From NCBI GenBank assembly GCA_964596105.1, contig CAZQRT010000017.1:1-20224 (forward strand): 20,224 nucleotides of DNA. The letters are read 5' to 3'. Each line of letters opens with the position of its first letter. Position 1 is the stretch's first letter. The notes under the pieces were generated by a model. The model saw only the letters and a list, made by a program, of their open reading frames with translations. It did no database searches and was not told the DNA's origin. The translations under genes were made by a program, and so were the position numbers. This document shows, piece by piece, positions 1 through 7,729 of the stretch. The DNA is from CAJUOR01 sp964596105 (GTDB taxonomy: Bacteria > Bacillota_I > Bacilli_A > Erysipelotrichales > Coprobacillaceae).

Positions 1-62
1 AAAATCCATTTGTTTAACTGCCATTCGGTTTCGAGTTTTTTTGCCGGTTTTGAAAAAAATCA

Positions 63-91
63 TTGATTTATCGAAGCCTTTTTTTTATAAT
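63..91 (+). promoter_or_regulatory. Sigma-A-type promoter of the ribosomal protein cluster
   Basis: A -35 box TTGATT (63-68) is followed after 17 bp by a perfect -10 box TATAAT (86-91). Transcription would begin near 96-98, giving a leader of about 117 nt before rpsJ. No coding sequence is visible in bases 1-62, which are A/T-rich and may be the tail of the preceding intergenic region. This is the only good promoter I recognised ahead of the 30-gene cluster; internal promoters were not searched exhaustively. Confidence 0.75.
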
Positions 92-97
92 AAGCAT

Positions 98-199
98 GTT
101 GACTGCGATGACGTGTGAGGTTGCTGAAACGCCGGTTCCCGTTGTCATGACGACGCTTCGGGTAATTCACATCGAGCAAGTCTATTTTAAAAATAGACG
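98..199 (+). promoter_or_regulatory. Putative structured 5' leader of the S10 operon
   Basis: The untranslated leader has several complementary segments. CCCG (138-141) can pair with CGGG (159-162) around the self-complementary GTTGTC/GACGAC (141-154). CGATG (106-110) or TGTGA (114-118) can pair with CATCG/TCACA (167-174) to close a larger domain. A hairpin at 180-198 (GTCTATT, loop TTAAA, AATAGAC) lies directly before the ribosome binding site AAAGGAGG (200-207). S10 operons are autoregulated by L4 through leader RNA in several bacteria. That this leader does the same is inference; I did not match it to a known RNA family. Confidence 0.45.
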
Positions 200-214
200 A
201 AAGGAGGATATTTC

Positions 215-523
215 ATGGCACAAAACAAAATCAGAATTAAATTAAAGGCGTTTGATCACAAAATCCTGGATTCTTCCGCAAAGAAGATCGTAGAGGCGGC
301 TGAGAAAACCGGCGCGCATGTTGTCGGCCCGGTTCCGCTGCCGACCGATCGCGAGGTTTACACGATTTTAAGAGCGGTTCACAAGTACAAAGACTCTCGT
401 GAGCAGTTTGAGATCAGAACGCATAAACGTCTGATTGACATTGTGAATCCTACTCCCGAGACAATTGACGTTCTGACGCGTCTGGAATTGCCAAGCGGTG
501 TAGATATTGAGATCAAATTATAG
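215..523 (+). CDS. rpsJ: 30S ribosomal protein S10
   Basis: Small-subunit protein S10 (102 aa, the usual length) binds the 3' domain of 16S rRNA in the head of the 30S subunit. In many bacteria it also partners NusB in antitermination. The sequence opens with the typical basic segment NKIRIKLKAFDH. The family signature follows as a long loop (AVHKYKDSREQFEIRTHKRLIDI, residues about 54-76), ending in the acidic GVDIEIKL tail. The start is set by the ribosome binding site AAAGGAGG 7 nt upstream. It is the first gene of the cluster, behind the promoter and leader. It contains nothing unusual. Confidence 0.98.
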   Translation: MAQNKIRIKLKAFDHKILDSSAKKIVEAAEKTGAHVVGPVPLPTDREVYTILRAVHKYKDSREQFEIRTHKRLIDIVNPTPETIDVLTRLELPSGVDIEIKL

Positions 524-543
524 GAAAGGTTAAGGTGTAACTC

Positions 544-1233
544 ATGAAAGGAATCTTAGGTCGTAAACTCGGTATGACTCAAGTATTCGCGACTGACGGC
601 ACATTAATCCCGGTCACCGTGGTGGAAGCCACCCCGAATGTGGTTCTGCAGAAGAAGACGGTGGAGACGGACGGCTATCGCGCGATTCAAGTAGGCTTCG
701 AGGACAAAAGAGAGAAATTGGCGAACAAGCCCGAGAAAGGGCATGTCGCGAAGGCCCAGACGGCCCCTAAGCGCTTCATCAAAGAATTCCGTTTTGAGGA
801 AATGATGAGTTATGAAGTCGGAGATCTGATTAAGGTTGACAGCTTTGTAGCCGGGGAAGTCGTCGATGTTCAGGGAACATCCAAAGGTAAAGGCTACCAG
901 GGTGTCATTAAGAGACATAACCAGCACATCGGTCCGAAAGGACACGGCTCGGGCGCGCACCGCATCGTCGGTTCCATGGGCCCGATCGCGCCAAACCGCA
1001 TCGCTCCCGGTAAGAAGATGCCGGGACATATGGGACATGAAACGCGGACCGTCCAGAATCTTGAGATCGTGATGGTTGATCCGGAAAACAACTTGCTGTT
1101 GATCAAAGGATCCATCCCGGGACCAAAGAAAGGCATGGTTGTCGTGAAGTCTGCCATCAAGGCGAATGGTAAAGTAAATCCTGCCGCCGAGCTGGTCATC
1201 AATACCGGTTCTGAACCGGCGGCTAACGACTGA
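544..1233 (+). CDS. rplC: 50S ribosomal protein L3
   Basis: L3 (229 aa) is an early-assembly protein of the large subunit whose extended loop reaches toward the peptidyl transferase centre. The N-terminus KGILGRKLGMTQVF is the classic L3 opening. The central loop KGYQGVIKRHN, then GSGAHRIVGSMGP and KKMPGHMG (about residues 118-165), is rich in Gly, His and basic residues as expected for the rRNA-penetrating arm. VQNLEIVMVDPENNLLLIKG follows in the second half. It lies 20 nt after rpsJ and 17 nt before rplD, in the same transcript. Confidence 0.98.
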   Translation: MKGILGRKLGMTQVFATDGTLIPVTVVEATPNVVLQKKTVETDGYRAIQVGFEDKREKLANKPEKGHVAKAQTAPKRFIKEFRFEEMMSYEVGDLIKVDSFVAGEVVDVQGTSKGKGYQGVIKRHNQHIGPKGHGSGAHRIVGSMGPIAPNRIAPGKKMPGHMGHETRTVQNLEIVMVDPENNLLLIKGSIPGPKKGMVVVKSAIKANGKVNPAAELVINTGSEPAAND

Positions 1234-1250
1234 TAAAGGAGGATTTGCTT

Positions 1251-1871
1251 ATGAAAGTAAATGTATATAACCAGGAAGGACAAGAAGTCGGCACGATTGA
1301 GCTGAACGACGCGGTATTTGGCATCGAGCCAAACAATCAGGCTGTCTTTGATATGGTTATGCTGCAAAGAGCGGCCACCAGGCAGGGCACGCACAGCACC
1401 AAAGGCCGTTCCGAAGTACGCGGCGGCGGCCGCAAACCGTGGCGCCAGAAGGGCAGCGGCCGGGCCCGTCAGGGTTCCATCCGGGCTCCGCAGTGGCGCG
1501 GCGGCGGCAAAGTATTCGGACCGAAACCGCGCAAATACGGATTTAAGATCAACCGGAAAGTAGCCCGCCTCGCGCTGCGTTCCGCGCTCTCCGGAAAGGT
1601 GATCGATTCCGAACTGACCGTTCTCGACGGCATCAGCGTTCCGGCGCCGAAAACCAAGACGATGGCCGGCATCCTGAACAACATCAAAGCCGGCGGCAAA
1701 GTCCTGCTCGTGACCGATGAGATTGATGAGAATGTCAAGCTGTCATCTAGGAATTTACCAAACGTCATGTATCTCGACGCGGCCGGCATCAACGTCTACG
1801 ATATTCTCAACTGCGACCGCATGATCGTGACGACAGCGGCTGTGCAAAAGATTGAGGAGGCTTTAGGATAA
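1251..1871 (+). CDS. rplD: 50S ribosomal protein L4
   Basis: L4 (206 aa) lines the peptide exit tunnel. In several bacteria it is also the autogenous regulator of the S10 operon. I chose the ATG at 1251 because AAAGGAGG lies 8 nt upstream; a TTG two codons earlier is in frame but sits inside the ribosome binding site spacing. The tunnel loop is visible as GTHSTKGRSEVRGGGRKPWRQKGSGRARQGS (about residues 44-74), very rich in Gly and Arg. The stop codon overlaps the rplW start by one base (TAATG), implying translational coupling. Confidence 0.98.
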   Translation: MKVNVYNQEGQEVGTIELNDAVFGIEPNNQAVFDMVMLQRAATRQGTHSTKGRSEVRGGGRKPWRQKGSGRARQGSIRAPQWRGGGKVFGPKPRKYGFKINRKVARLALRSALSGKVIDSELTVLDGISVPAPKTKTMAGILNNIKAGGKVLLVTDEIDENVKLSSRNLPNVMYLDAAGINVYDILNCDRMIVTTAAVQKIEEALG

Positions 1872-2161
1872 TGGCACATATTACAGAAGTATTAAAAAAG
1901 CCGGTCTTTACCGAAAAGTCCATGCGCCTGCAGGCGGAACAGAACAAATATACCTTTGACGTCGATGTTCACGCCAACAAAATAGAAATTCGTAACGCCG
2001 TGGAAAAAATGTTCAATGTCAAAGTGGTCCGCGTCAACGTTATGAACATCCCTCCCAAAAAGAAACGCTATGGACGCTTTGTGGGGCGCACGAAGTACCG
2101 CAAAAAAGCGATCGTGACCCTGGCCGAGGGAGACAAGATTGACCTGATCGGCGAAGAGTAG
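1871..2161 (+). CDS. rplW: 50S ribosomal protein L23
   Basis: L23 (96 aa) sits at the exit of the peptide tunnel and is the docking site for trigger factor and signal recognition particle. It shows the standard order: an N-terminal helix with KKPVFTEKSM, the KYTFDVDVHANKIEIRNAVEKMFNVKV core, a KKKRYGRFVGRTKYRKKAIVTL basic arm, and a short acidic end. Its ATG overlaps the stop of rplD by one base. The 3' end of the gene forms half of a hairpin that continues into the 61-nt gap before rplB. Confidence 0.98.
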   Translation: MAHITEVLKKPVFTEKSMRLQAEQNKYTFDVDVHANKIEIRNAVEKMFNVKVVRVNVMNIPPKKKRYGRFVGRTKYRKKAIVTLAEGDKIDLIGEE

Positions 2162-2194
2162 ATCGGTCAATGACTATCGGAATGCCTGATTCCG
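2138..2194 (+). other. Two consecutive RNA hairpins spanning the rplW stop and the rplW-rplB gap
   Basis: Hairpin 1: ATTGACC (2138-2144) pairs perfectly with GGTCAAT (2165-2171). After a one-base bulge, GATC (2146-2149) pairs with GATC (2161-2164), leaving an 11-nt loop that contains the rplW stop codon. Hairpin 2: CGGAAT (2178-2183), loop GCCTG, ATTCCG (2189-2194). No T tract follows either one, so they are not an ordinary terminator. The rplB ribosome binding site AAGGAGG starts at 2207. Whether they act in processing, stability or regulation is unknown. Confidence 0.6.
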
Positions 2195-2222
2195 GAAAAG
2201 TAAAACAAGGAGGAAAACAAAG

Positions 2223-3056
2223 ATGGCTATTAAGGCATATAAGCCAGTCACGAACGGCCGCCGCAACATGACGACCCTGGATCGTGGCAATCTTTCCAAA
2301 AAGCGTCCTGAAAAGAATCTGACCGTGCATCTGAAAAGCCATGCCGGGCGCAACAATCAGGGCGTCATCACCACGCGCCATCAGGGCGGCGGTCATAAAA
2401 AACTCTACCGCATCATCGACTTTAAGCGCAACAAGCTGGATGTGCCCGGCAAAGTGATCGCGCTGGAATATGATCCGAACCGCTCCGCGAACATCGCTTT
2501 AATTCGTTATACCGACGGCGAGAAACGCTATATTCTCGCCCCGAAGGGACTGGAAGTCGGCATGAGCATCGTCAGCTCGGAACACGCCGACATCCTGGTG
2601 GGCAACTGCCTGCCGCTCGCCAATATTCCTGAAGGTACCTTCATTCATAATATTGAATTATCCCCTGGCAAAGGCGGCCAGCTCGTCAGAGCCGCCGGCA
2701 CCAGCGCCCAGATCCTCGGCAAGGAAGGCAAATACGTCACGGTGCGCCTGGCCAGCGGCGAAGTCAGAAGAATTCTTTCCGTCTGCAAAGCCACCATCGG
2801 CGTGGTTGGCAACGAAGACCATTCCCTGGTCAACATCGGCAAAGCCGGCCGGACCCGCTGGATGGGGGTTCGCCCGACTGTCCGCGGTTCCGTCATGAAC
2901 CCGAACGACCACCCGCACGGCGGCGGCGAAGGCCGTACCCCGATCGGCCGCAAGGCCCCGATGACTCCTTGGGGCAAGAAAGCCCTGGGCGTCAAGACCC
3001 GGAAGTCAAAGAAAGCCTCGACGAAATTAATCGTTCGTCGCCGCAACCAGAAATAA
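2223..3056 (+). CDS. rplB: 50S ribosomal protein L2
   Basis: L2 (277 aa, normal length) is needed for subunit association and peptidyl transferase activity. The sequence begins AIKAYKPVTNGRRNMT as in other bacterial L2 proteins, and carries the OB-fold and SH3-like regions in order. The signature NPNDHPHGGGEGR includes His230, the equivalent of the functionally important His229 of E. coli. A basic C-terminal tail (KTRKSKKASTKLIVRRRNQK) follows. AAGGAGG at 2207-2213 supports the ATG. It is separated from rplW by 61 nt, the longest gap in the cluster. Confidence 0.98.
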   Translation: MAIKAYKPVTNGRRNMTTLDRGNLSKKRPEKNLTVHLKSHAGRNNQGVITTRHQGGGHKKLYRIIDFKRNKLDVPGKVIALEYDPNRSANIALIRYTDGEKRYILAPKGLEVGMSIVSSEHADILVGNCLPLANIPEGTFIHNIELSPGKGGQLVRAAGTSAQILGKEGKYVTVRLASGEVRRILSVCKATIGVVGNEDHSLVNIGKAGRTRWMGVRPTVRGSVMNPNDHPHGGGEGRTPIGRKAPMTPWGKKALGVKTRKSKKASTKLIVRRRNQK

Positions 3057-3069
3057 GGAGGATTGCTGA

Positions 3070-3351
3070 ATGGCACGCAGTTTGAAAAAAGGCCCGTTCT
3101 GCGATGAGCATCTGATGAAAAAAGTCGATGCCCTGAATGATTCGGGCAAAAAGGAAGTCATTAAAACATGGTCGAGACGATCCACCATCTTCCCGAGCTT
3201 TGTGGAACATACTTTTGCCGTCTATAACGGCAGAGAACATATCCCCGTTTATGTCACCGAGGATATGGTCGGTCATAAATTAGGCGAATTCGCTCCTACC
3301 AGAACTTATCGCGGCCACGACGCTGATGATAAGAAGAGCGCCAGGAAGTAG
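3070..3351 (+). CDS. rpsS: 30S ribosomal protein S19
   Basis: S19 (93 aa) forms a pair with S13 in the 30S head and contacts A-site tRNA and the 50S subunit through bridges. The opening ARSLKKGPFCDEHLMKKV, the segment KTWSRRSTIFPSFVEHTFAVYNGREHIPVYVTEDMVGHKLGEF and the end TRTYRGH are all family hallmarks. The gene follows rplB by 13 nt with an AAGGAGG site overlapping the rplB stop. Confidence 0.98.
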   Translation: MARSLKKGPFCDEHLMKKVDALNDSGKKEVIKTWSRRSTIFPSFVEHTFAVYNGREHIPVYVTEDMVGHKLGEFAPTRTYRGHDADDKKSARK

Positions 3352-3365
3352 AAAGGGGACAAGAC

Positions 3366-3701
3366 ATGGAAGCAAGAGCACAGGCTAAAATGATCCGCAT
3401 CGCCCCGCGCAAGGTGCGCCTCGTGGTGGATCTGGTCAGAGGCAAAGATGTCAATGAAGCCCTGGCGATTTTGAAATACACCAACAAACGCGGCGCGACA
3501 GCCGTGTCGAAAGTGGTGAAATCCGCCGCGGCCAATGCGGTAAACAATCAGATGATGGATGAAGACAACCTCTTCATTCAGGAAATTTATGTCGATGACG
3601 GCCCGACTTTGAAACGTTATCAGCCGGTTTCCAAAGGCCGCGGTCATCAGATTTTAAAGAGAACCAGCCATATCACCTGCGTGGTTGGCGAGAGAAGCTA
3701 G
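3366..3701 (+). CDS. rplV: 50S ribosomal protein L22
   Basis: L22 (111 aa) lines the narrowest part of the exit tunnel with a long beta hairpin and contacts all domains of 23S rRNA. The sequence shows MIRIAPRKVRLVVDLVRGKDV near the N-terminus. The tunnel hairpin lies around residues 78-100 (VDDGPTLKRYQPVSKGRGHQILKR), followed by TSHITCVV. Length and order match the family. Residues in this hairpin are where macrolide resistance mutations occur in other species; nothing unusual is seen here. Confidence 0.98.
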   Translation: MEARAQAKMIRIAPRKVRLVVDLVRGKDVNEALAILKYTNKRGATAVSKVVKSAAANAVNNQMMDEDNLFIQEIYVDDGPTLKRYQPVSKGRGHQILKRTSHITCVVGERS

Positions 3702-3712
3702 GAGGGCGTAAT

Positions 3713-4366
<654 letters not shown>

Positions 4367-4368
4367 CC

Positions 4369-4779
4369 ATGTTGATGCCAAAAAGAACCAAATACAGAAG
4401 ACCGCACCGCGTGCGTTATGAAGGTCATACCAAAGGCGGCGACAAGGTCTCCTTTGGCGAATACGGTCTGGTCGCCCTGGAGGGCGCCTGGATCACCAGC
4501 CGTCAGATCGAAGCCGGACGTATTGCCATCAACCGTCACATGAAGCGCGGCGGCAAATTATGGATCCGCATCTTCCCGCATATGGCCAAGACCAAGAAAC
4601 CTCTGGAAGTCCGTATGGGTTCCGGTAAAGGCGCGCCTGAGGAATGGGTCGCCGTTGTCAAAGAGGGCCGTGTCATGTACGAGGTGGCTGAAGTTCCGGA
4701 GGATGTCGCCCGCGAGGCATTGCGTTTAGCCGGCAACAAGCTCCCGGTGCGCTGCAAGGTCATCAAGAAAGGAGAGTAA
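4369..4779 (+). CDS. rplP: 50S ribosomal protein L16
   Basis: L16 (136 aa) contacts A-site tRNA near the peptidyl transferase centre and is a late-assembly protein. MLMPKRTKYRRPHRVRYEGHTKGGDKVSFGEYGL is the standard N-terminus. WITSRQIEAGRIAINRHMKRGGKLWIRIFP and the VRMGSGKGAPEEWVAVVKEGRV loop follow, as in all bacterial L16 proteins. The ribosome binding site lies inside the end of rpsC (AGAAGGGGG), so the two genes are coupled. Confidence 0.98.
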   Translation: MLMPKRTKYRRPHRVRYEGHTKGGDKVSFGEYGLVALEGAWITSRQIEAGRIAINRHMKRGGKLWIRIFPHMAKTKKPLEVRMGSGKGAPEEWVAVVKEGRVMYEVAEVPEDVAREALRLAGNKLPVRCKVIKKGE

Positions 4780-4782
4780 TTC

Positions 4783-4977
4783 ATGGACGTTCAGGAAATC
4801 AGAGAAATGAAAACGGAAGAATTACTTCAAAAGGTCGAAGAGTATAAAAAGGAACTGTTTGAACTGCGGTTCCAGCAGGCGACCGGACAGCTTGAGGATT
4901 ATGCCTCCATTAAAAGAACGAGAAAGACAATCGCGCGGATCAAAACCGTGATCCGCGAAAGAGAACTGGGAAAGTAG
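4783..4977 (+). CDS. rpmC: 50S ribosomal protein L29
   Basis: L29 (64 aa) is a two-helix protein next to L23 at the tunnel exit. The sequence is an antiparallel helical hairpin: EIREMKTEELLQKVEEYKKELFELRFQQATGQLE, then IKRTRKTIARIKTVIRERE. The FELRFQQATGQL segment is the family signature. It starts 3 nt after rplP, with AAAGGAGAG in the end of that gene acting as ribosome binding site. Confidence 0.97.
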   Translation: MDVQEIREMKTEELLQKVEEYKKELFELRFQQATGQLEDYASIKRTRKTIARIKTVIRERELGK

Positions 4978-4986
4978 GAGGCTTGT

Positions 4987-5247
4987 ATGGAAAGAAATCA
5001 TCGTAAAGTATATCAAGGCACCGTCGTGAGCGACAAGATGGACAAAACCGTCACGGTTCTGGTCGAAACCCATGTCCAGCATGCCCTTTACAACAAGCGG
5101 GTTAAATCATCCAAGAAGTTCAAAGCTCATGATGAAAACGAAATATGCAAGGTCGGAGATGTTGTCCGGATCATGGAGACCCGCCCTTTATCTGCCACGA
5201 AGCATTTCCGCGTGGTCGAAATCGTGAAGAAAGCGGATATTATTTAG
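4987..5247 (+). CDS. rpsQ: 30S ribosomal protein S17
   Basis: S17 (86 aa) is a primary 16S rRNA binder with an OB fold in the 30S body. RKVYQGTVVSDKMDKTVTVLVE and HALYNKRVKSSKKFKAHDENEICKVGDVVRIMETRPLSATKHFRVVEIV are characteristic. The GGAGG ribosome binding site overlaps the rpmC stop codon. In E. coli this gene ends the S10 operon, but here the next gene follows after only 12 nt with no terminator. Confidence 0.98.
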   Translation: MERNHRKVYQGTVVSDKMDKTVTVLVETHVQHALYNKRVKSSKKFKAHDENEICKVGDVVRIMETRPLSATKHFRVVEIVKKADII

Positions 5248-5259
5248 GAGGCCAGCAAA

Positions 5260-5628
5260 ATGATCCAAAATGAAACAAGATTAAAGGTGGCGGACAATAC
5301 CGGCGCCCGCGAGGTCCTGGTTATCCGTAACCTCGGCGGCTCCAACCGCAAAACCAGCAATATCGGCGACGTGGTCGTTTGTACCGTCAAACAGGCCGTA
5401 CCCGGCGGCACCGTCAAAAAAGGTGACGTTGTCAAAGCGGTCATCGTGAGAACAAAGTTCGGAGTACGCCGTCCCAACGGCTCTTATATCAAATTTGATG
5501 ACAATGCGGTGGTGCTGATCCGTGATGACAAGACACCACGCGGAACCCGTATTTTCGGACCTGTAGCCAGAGAGTTGCGCGACGCGGATTTCATGCGTAT
5601 CGTCTCCTTGGCTCCCGAGGTTTTATAG
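5260..5628 (+). CDS. rplN: 50S ribosomal protein L14
   Basis: L14 (122 aa, exactly the usual length) forms intersubunit bridges with 16S rRNA and is the binding site of the silencing factor RsfS. The start MIQNETRLKVADNTGAREVLVIRNLGGS and the signature NAVVLIRDDKTPRGTRIFGPVARELRD near the C-terminus are nearly invariant in bacteria. It is preceded by an AGGAGG site at 5246-5251. It corresponds to the first gene of the E. coli spc operon, but no promoter is evident here. Confidence 0.98.
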   Translation: MIQNETRLKVADNTGAREVLVIRNLGGSNRKTSNIGDVVVCTVKQAVPGGTVKKGDVVKAVIVRTKFGVRRPNGSYIKFDDNAVVLIRDDKTPRGTRIFGPVARELRDADFMRIVSLAPEVL

Positions 5629-5639
5629 GAGGATATGTC

Positions 5640-5957
5640 ATGAGAATTCACGTTGGTGACAAGGTGCAGGTGATCGCCGGCAAGGATAAAGGCAAACAGG
5701 GCGAGGTTCTCCAGATTCTGCACAAGGAGAACCGGGTCATCGTGGAGGGTGTCAATATCGTCACCAAACACGTCAAGCCCAGCAACGCCGATCCCGAAGG
5801 CGGCATCATCACGCGCGAGGCACCCATTCATATCTCAAATGTAGCTTATTATGATTCCAAGTCCAAGGAGCCGACGCGCATCGGTTATGAATTTGTCGAC
5901 GGCAAGAAGGTCCGGGTCGCCAAGAAGTCCGGAACTGTTCTGGACCGCAAGAAATAA
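5640..5957 (+). CDS. rplX: 50S ribosomal protein L24
   Basis: L24 (105 aa) is an assembly initiator that binds the 5' end of 23S rRNA. The KOW motif is clear in VGDKVQVIAGKDKGKQGEVLQIL (about residues 5-27). It is followed by VIVEGVNIVTKHVKPSNADPEGGIITREAPIHISNV and the GYEFVDGKKVRVAKKSG end. The ATG follows an AGGAGG site at 5627-5632 that overlaps the rplN stop. No anomalies. Confidence 0.98.
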   Translation: MRIHVGDKVQVIAGKDKGKQGEVLQILHKENRVIVEGVNIVTKHVKPSNADPEGGIITREAPIHISNVAYYDSKSKEPTRIGYEFVDGKKVRVAKKSGTVLDRKK

Positions 5958-5974
5958 CGGAAGGAGGCTAGCTC

Positions 5975-6514
5975 ATGAATCGATTACAAGAACGTTATTC
6001 CGCTCAGATCGTCCCGGCGATGATGACGAAATATTCATACACATCCGTCATGCAGGTTCCCAAGCTGGAAAAAATCGTGATCAATATCGGTGTCGGCGAT
6101 GCCACTGCCAACGCCAAAGCATTAGATGACGCGGTGGCGGAACTGACCGTTATCGCCGGTCAGAAACCGGTTGTGACCAGAGCGAAGAAATCCATCGCGG
6201 GCTTTAAGCTCAGGGAAGGCATGGCGATCGGCTGCAAGGTCACCCTGCGCGGCGAGAAGATGTATGATTTCTTCGACAAGCTGGTCAGTATCTCTTTGCC
6301 AAGGGTGCGTGATTTCCGCGGTGTTTCCCGCAATTCATTTGACGGCCGCGGCAACTACACCCTGGGCGTTCGCGAACAGCTGATCTTCCCGGAAATCAAT
6401 TTTGACCGCATCAATAAAATCCGCGGCATGGATATCGTGATTGTGACCACCGCGCACACTGATGATGAGGGCAGAGAGCTGCTGGCGCAGCTTGGCATGC
6501 CGTTTCAAAGATAA
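5975..6514 (+). CDS. rplE: 50S ribosomal protein L5
   Basis: L5 (179 aa) binds 5S rRNA and contacts P-site tRNA and S13 across the subunit interface. The sequence has the usual MNRLQERYSAQIVPAMMTKYSY start. VPKLEKIVINIGVGDA, AGQKPVVTRAKKSIAGFKLREGMAIGCKVTLRG, and the RVRDFRGVSRNSFDGRGNYTLGVREQLIFPEI block follow. GGAAGGAGG at 5959-5967 sets the start. Confidence 0.98.
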   Translation: MNRLQERYSAQIVPAMMTKYSYTSVMQVPKLEKIVINIGVGDATANAKALDDAVAELTVIAGQKPVVTRAKKSIAGFKLREGMAIGCKVTLRGEKMYDFFDKLVSISLPRVRDFRGVSRNSFDGRGNYTLGVREQLIFPEINFDRINKIRGMDIVIVTTAHTDDEGRELLAQLGMPFQR

Positions 6515-6529
6515 GGAGGACAAGACCAT

Positions 6530-6715
6530 ATGGCGAAAACATCAATGAAAATAAAGCAGCAGCGTCCTCAGAAATATCCGGTGCGTGAATATACGCGCTG
6601 CGCGCGCTGCGGCAGACCACATTCCGTAATCCGCAAATTTCAGCTCTGCCGTATCTGTTTCCGGGAACTCGCTTATAAAGGTGAGATTCCGGGCGTCAAA
6701 AAGGCCAGCTGGTAG
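6530..6715 (+). CDS. rpsN: 30S ribosomal protein S14, zinc-binding type Z
   Basis: S14 (61 aa) sits in the 30S head near S3 and S10. This is the short zinc form: CARC (Cys24, Cys27) and CRIC (Cys40, Cys43) form the zinc ribbon, followed by FRELAYKGEIPGVKKASW. In Bacillota this form can be replaced under zinc limitation by a longer zinc-free paralogue encoded elsewhere; none is in this window. AAGGAGG (6513-6519) overlaps the rplE stop codon. Confidence 0.97.
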   Translation: MAKTSMKIKQQRPQKYPVREYTRCARCGRPHSVIRKFQLCRICFRELAYKGEIPGVKKASW

Positions 6716-6748
6716 GCTGAAGATCATCATTGGAAGGAGGACTCTTGC

Positions 6749-7144
6749 ATGGTCATGACTGATCCTATTGCAGATATGTTAACAAGAATTCGCAATGCCA
6801 ATTCCGAGCGTCACGAAACGGTCAGTGTACCGGGATCGAAAATCAAGATCCGCATCGCTGAGATCCTGAAAGAAGAAGGCTTCATCACAGATTTTAAAGT
6901 GATTGAAGACGGCGTGAAGAAGACCATTGTCATTAAATTAAAATATCATGGAAACGAGCGCGTCATCACCGGGCTGAAGCGAATTTCCAAACCGGGCATG
7001 CGCATTTATGCCAAGGTCGATGAAGTGCCTAAGGTTTTAAACGGACTGGGCATCGCGATCATTTCCACATCGCAGGGTATTATTACCGACAAGGAAGCCA
7101 GAGCCAAAAAGGTCGGCGGCGAAGTCATGGCTTACATCTGGTAA
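6749..7144 (+). CDS. rpsH: 30S ribosomal protein S8
   Basis: S8 (131 aa) is a primary binder of the central domain of 16S rRNA; in E. coli it also regulates the spc operon by binding its mRNA. MTDPIADMLTRIRNAN opens the protein, and the C-terminal signature ISTSQGIITDKEARAKKVGGEVMAYIW closes it. The ATG at 6749 has AAGGAGG 8 nt upstream and gives MVMTDP. The ATG at 6755, nearer the usual MTDP start, is an alternative but is 14 nt from the site. It is preceded by a 33-nt gap without visible structure. Confidence 0.97.
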   Translation: MVMTDPIADMLTRIRNANSERHETVSVPGSKIKIRIAEILKEEGFITDFKVIEDGVKKTIVIKLKYHGNERVITGLKRISKPGMRIYAKVDEVPKVLNGLGIAIISTSQGIITDKEARAKKVGGEVMAYIW

Positions 7145-7157
7145 GGAGGAACGCGAA

Positions 7158-7703
7158 ATGAGTCGAATTGGTAGAAAAATCATTACCGTTCCGGAAGGTG
7201 TAAGCGTGGATATCGCCGATGACAACACGGTGACGGTAAAAGGTGCCAAAGGCACGCTGGTAAAAAAGTTTTCCAATGTGATCACCATTGAACAGAACAA
7301 CAATGAGATCACGGTCAAAAGATCAACGGAATTAAAACAGCATAAACAGCTGCACGGAACGACCCGGGCCATCCTCGCGAATATGATCACGGGCGTTCAT
7401 GACGGCTTTAAAAAAGAGCTGGAGATCGTCGGCATCGGTTACCGCGCCCAGATGCAGGGTAACAAGCTGGTGCTGAATGTCGGTTATTCCCATCCGGTGG
7501 AGATCGTTCCCGAGGAAGGGGTTAAGGTGGAAACGCCGAGCGCGACCTCGATTATCGTGACGGGCATCGACAAAGAGCGGGTTGGCGAGATCGCGGCACG
7601 CATCCGCGCCGTCCGCAAACCGGAGCCTTACAAGGGCAAGGGCATCAAGTACGTCAATGAGCGCATCATCAGAAAAGAAGGAAAAACAGCCGGCAAGAAA
7701 TAA
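7158..7703 (+). CDS. rplF: 50S ribosomal protein L6
   Basis: L6 (181 aa) lies near the sarcin-ricin loop and the elongation factor binding site. It contains the two related halves of the family. The first runs from SRIGRKIITVPEGVSV to VHDGFKKELEIVGIGYRAQMQGNKLVLNVGYSHPVE. The second has ATSIIVTGIDKERVGEIAARIRAVRKPEPYKGKGIKY, the C-terminal signature. AAGGAGG at 7144-7150 overlaps the rpsH stop. Confidence 0.98.
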   Translation: MSRIGRKIITVPEGVSVDIADDNTVTVKGAKGTLVKKFSNVITIEQNNNEITVKRSTELKQHKQLHGTTRAILANMITGVHDGFKKELEIVGIGYRAQMQGNKLVLNVGYSHPVEIVPEEGVKVETPSATSIIVTGIDKERVGEIAARIRAVRKPEPYKGKGIKYVNERIIRKEGKTAGKK

Positions 7704-7729
7704 CCGGTGATGAAAGGAGTTGCAATCGC

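Noticed and set aside
63..245. Small leader open reading frame overlapping the start of rpsJ; its ATG at 96 is near the predicted transcription start
   Set aside because: No ribosome binding site, it overlaps the promoter and rpsJ start, and its composition is not protein-like. A leaderless product cannot be excluded but has no support.
604..1038. Minus-strand open frame of 144 codons opposite rplC, and many similar frames opposite other ribosomal genes
   Set aside because: They are shadows of strongly conserved + strand genes, with no ribosome binding sites and unusual His/Arg/Ala-rich products.
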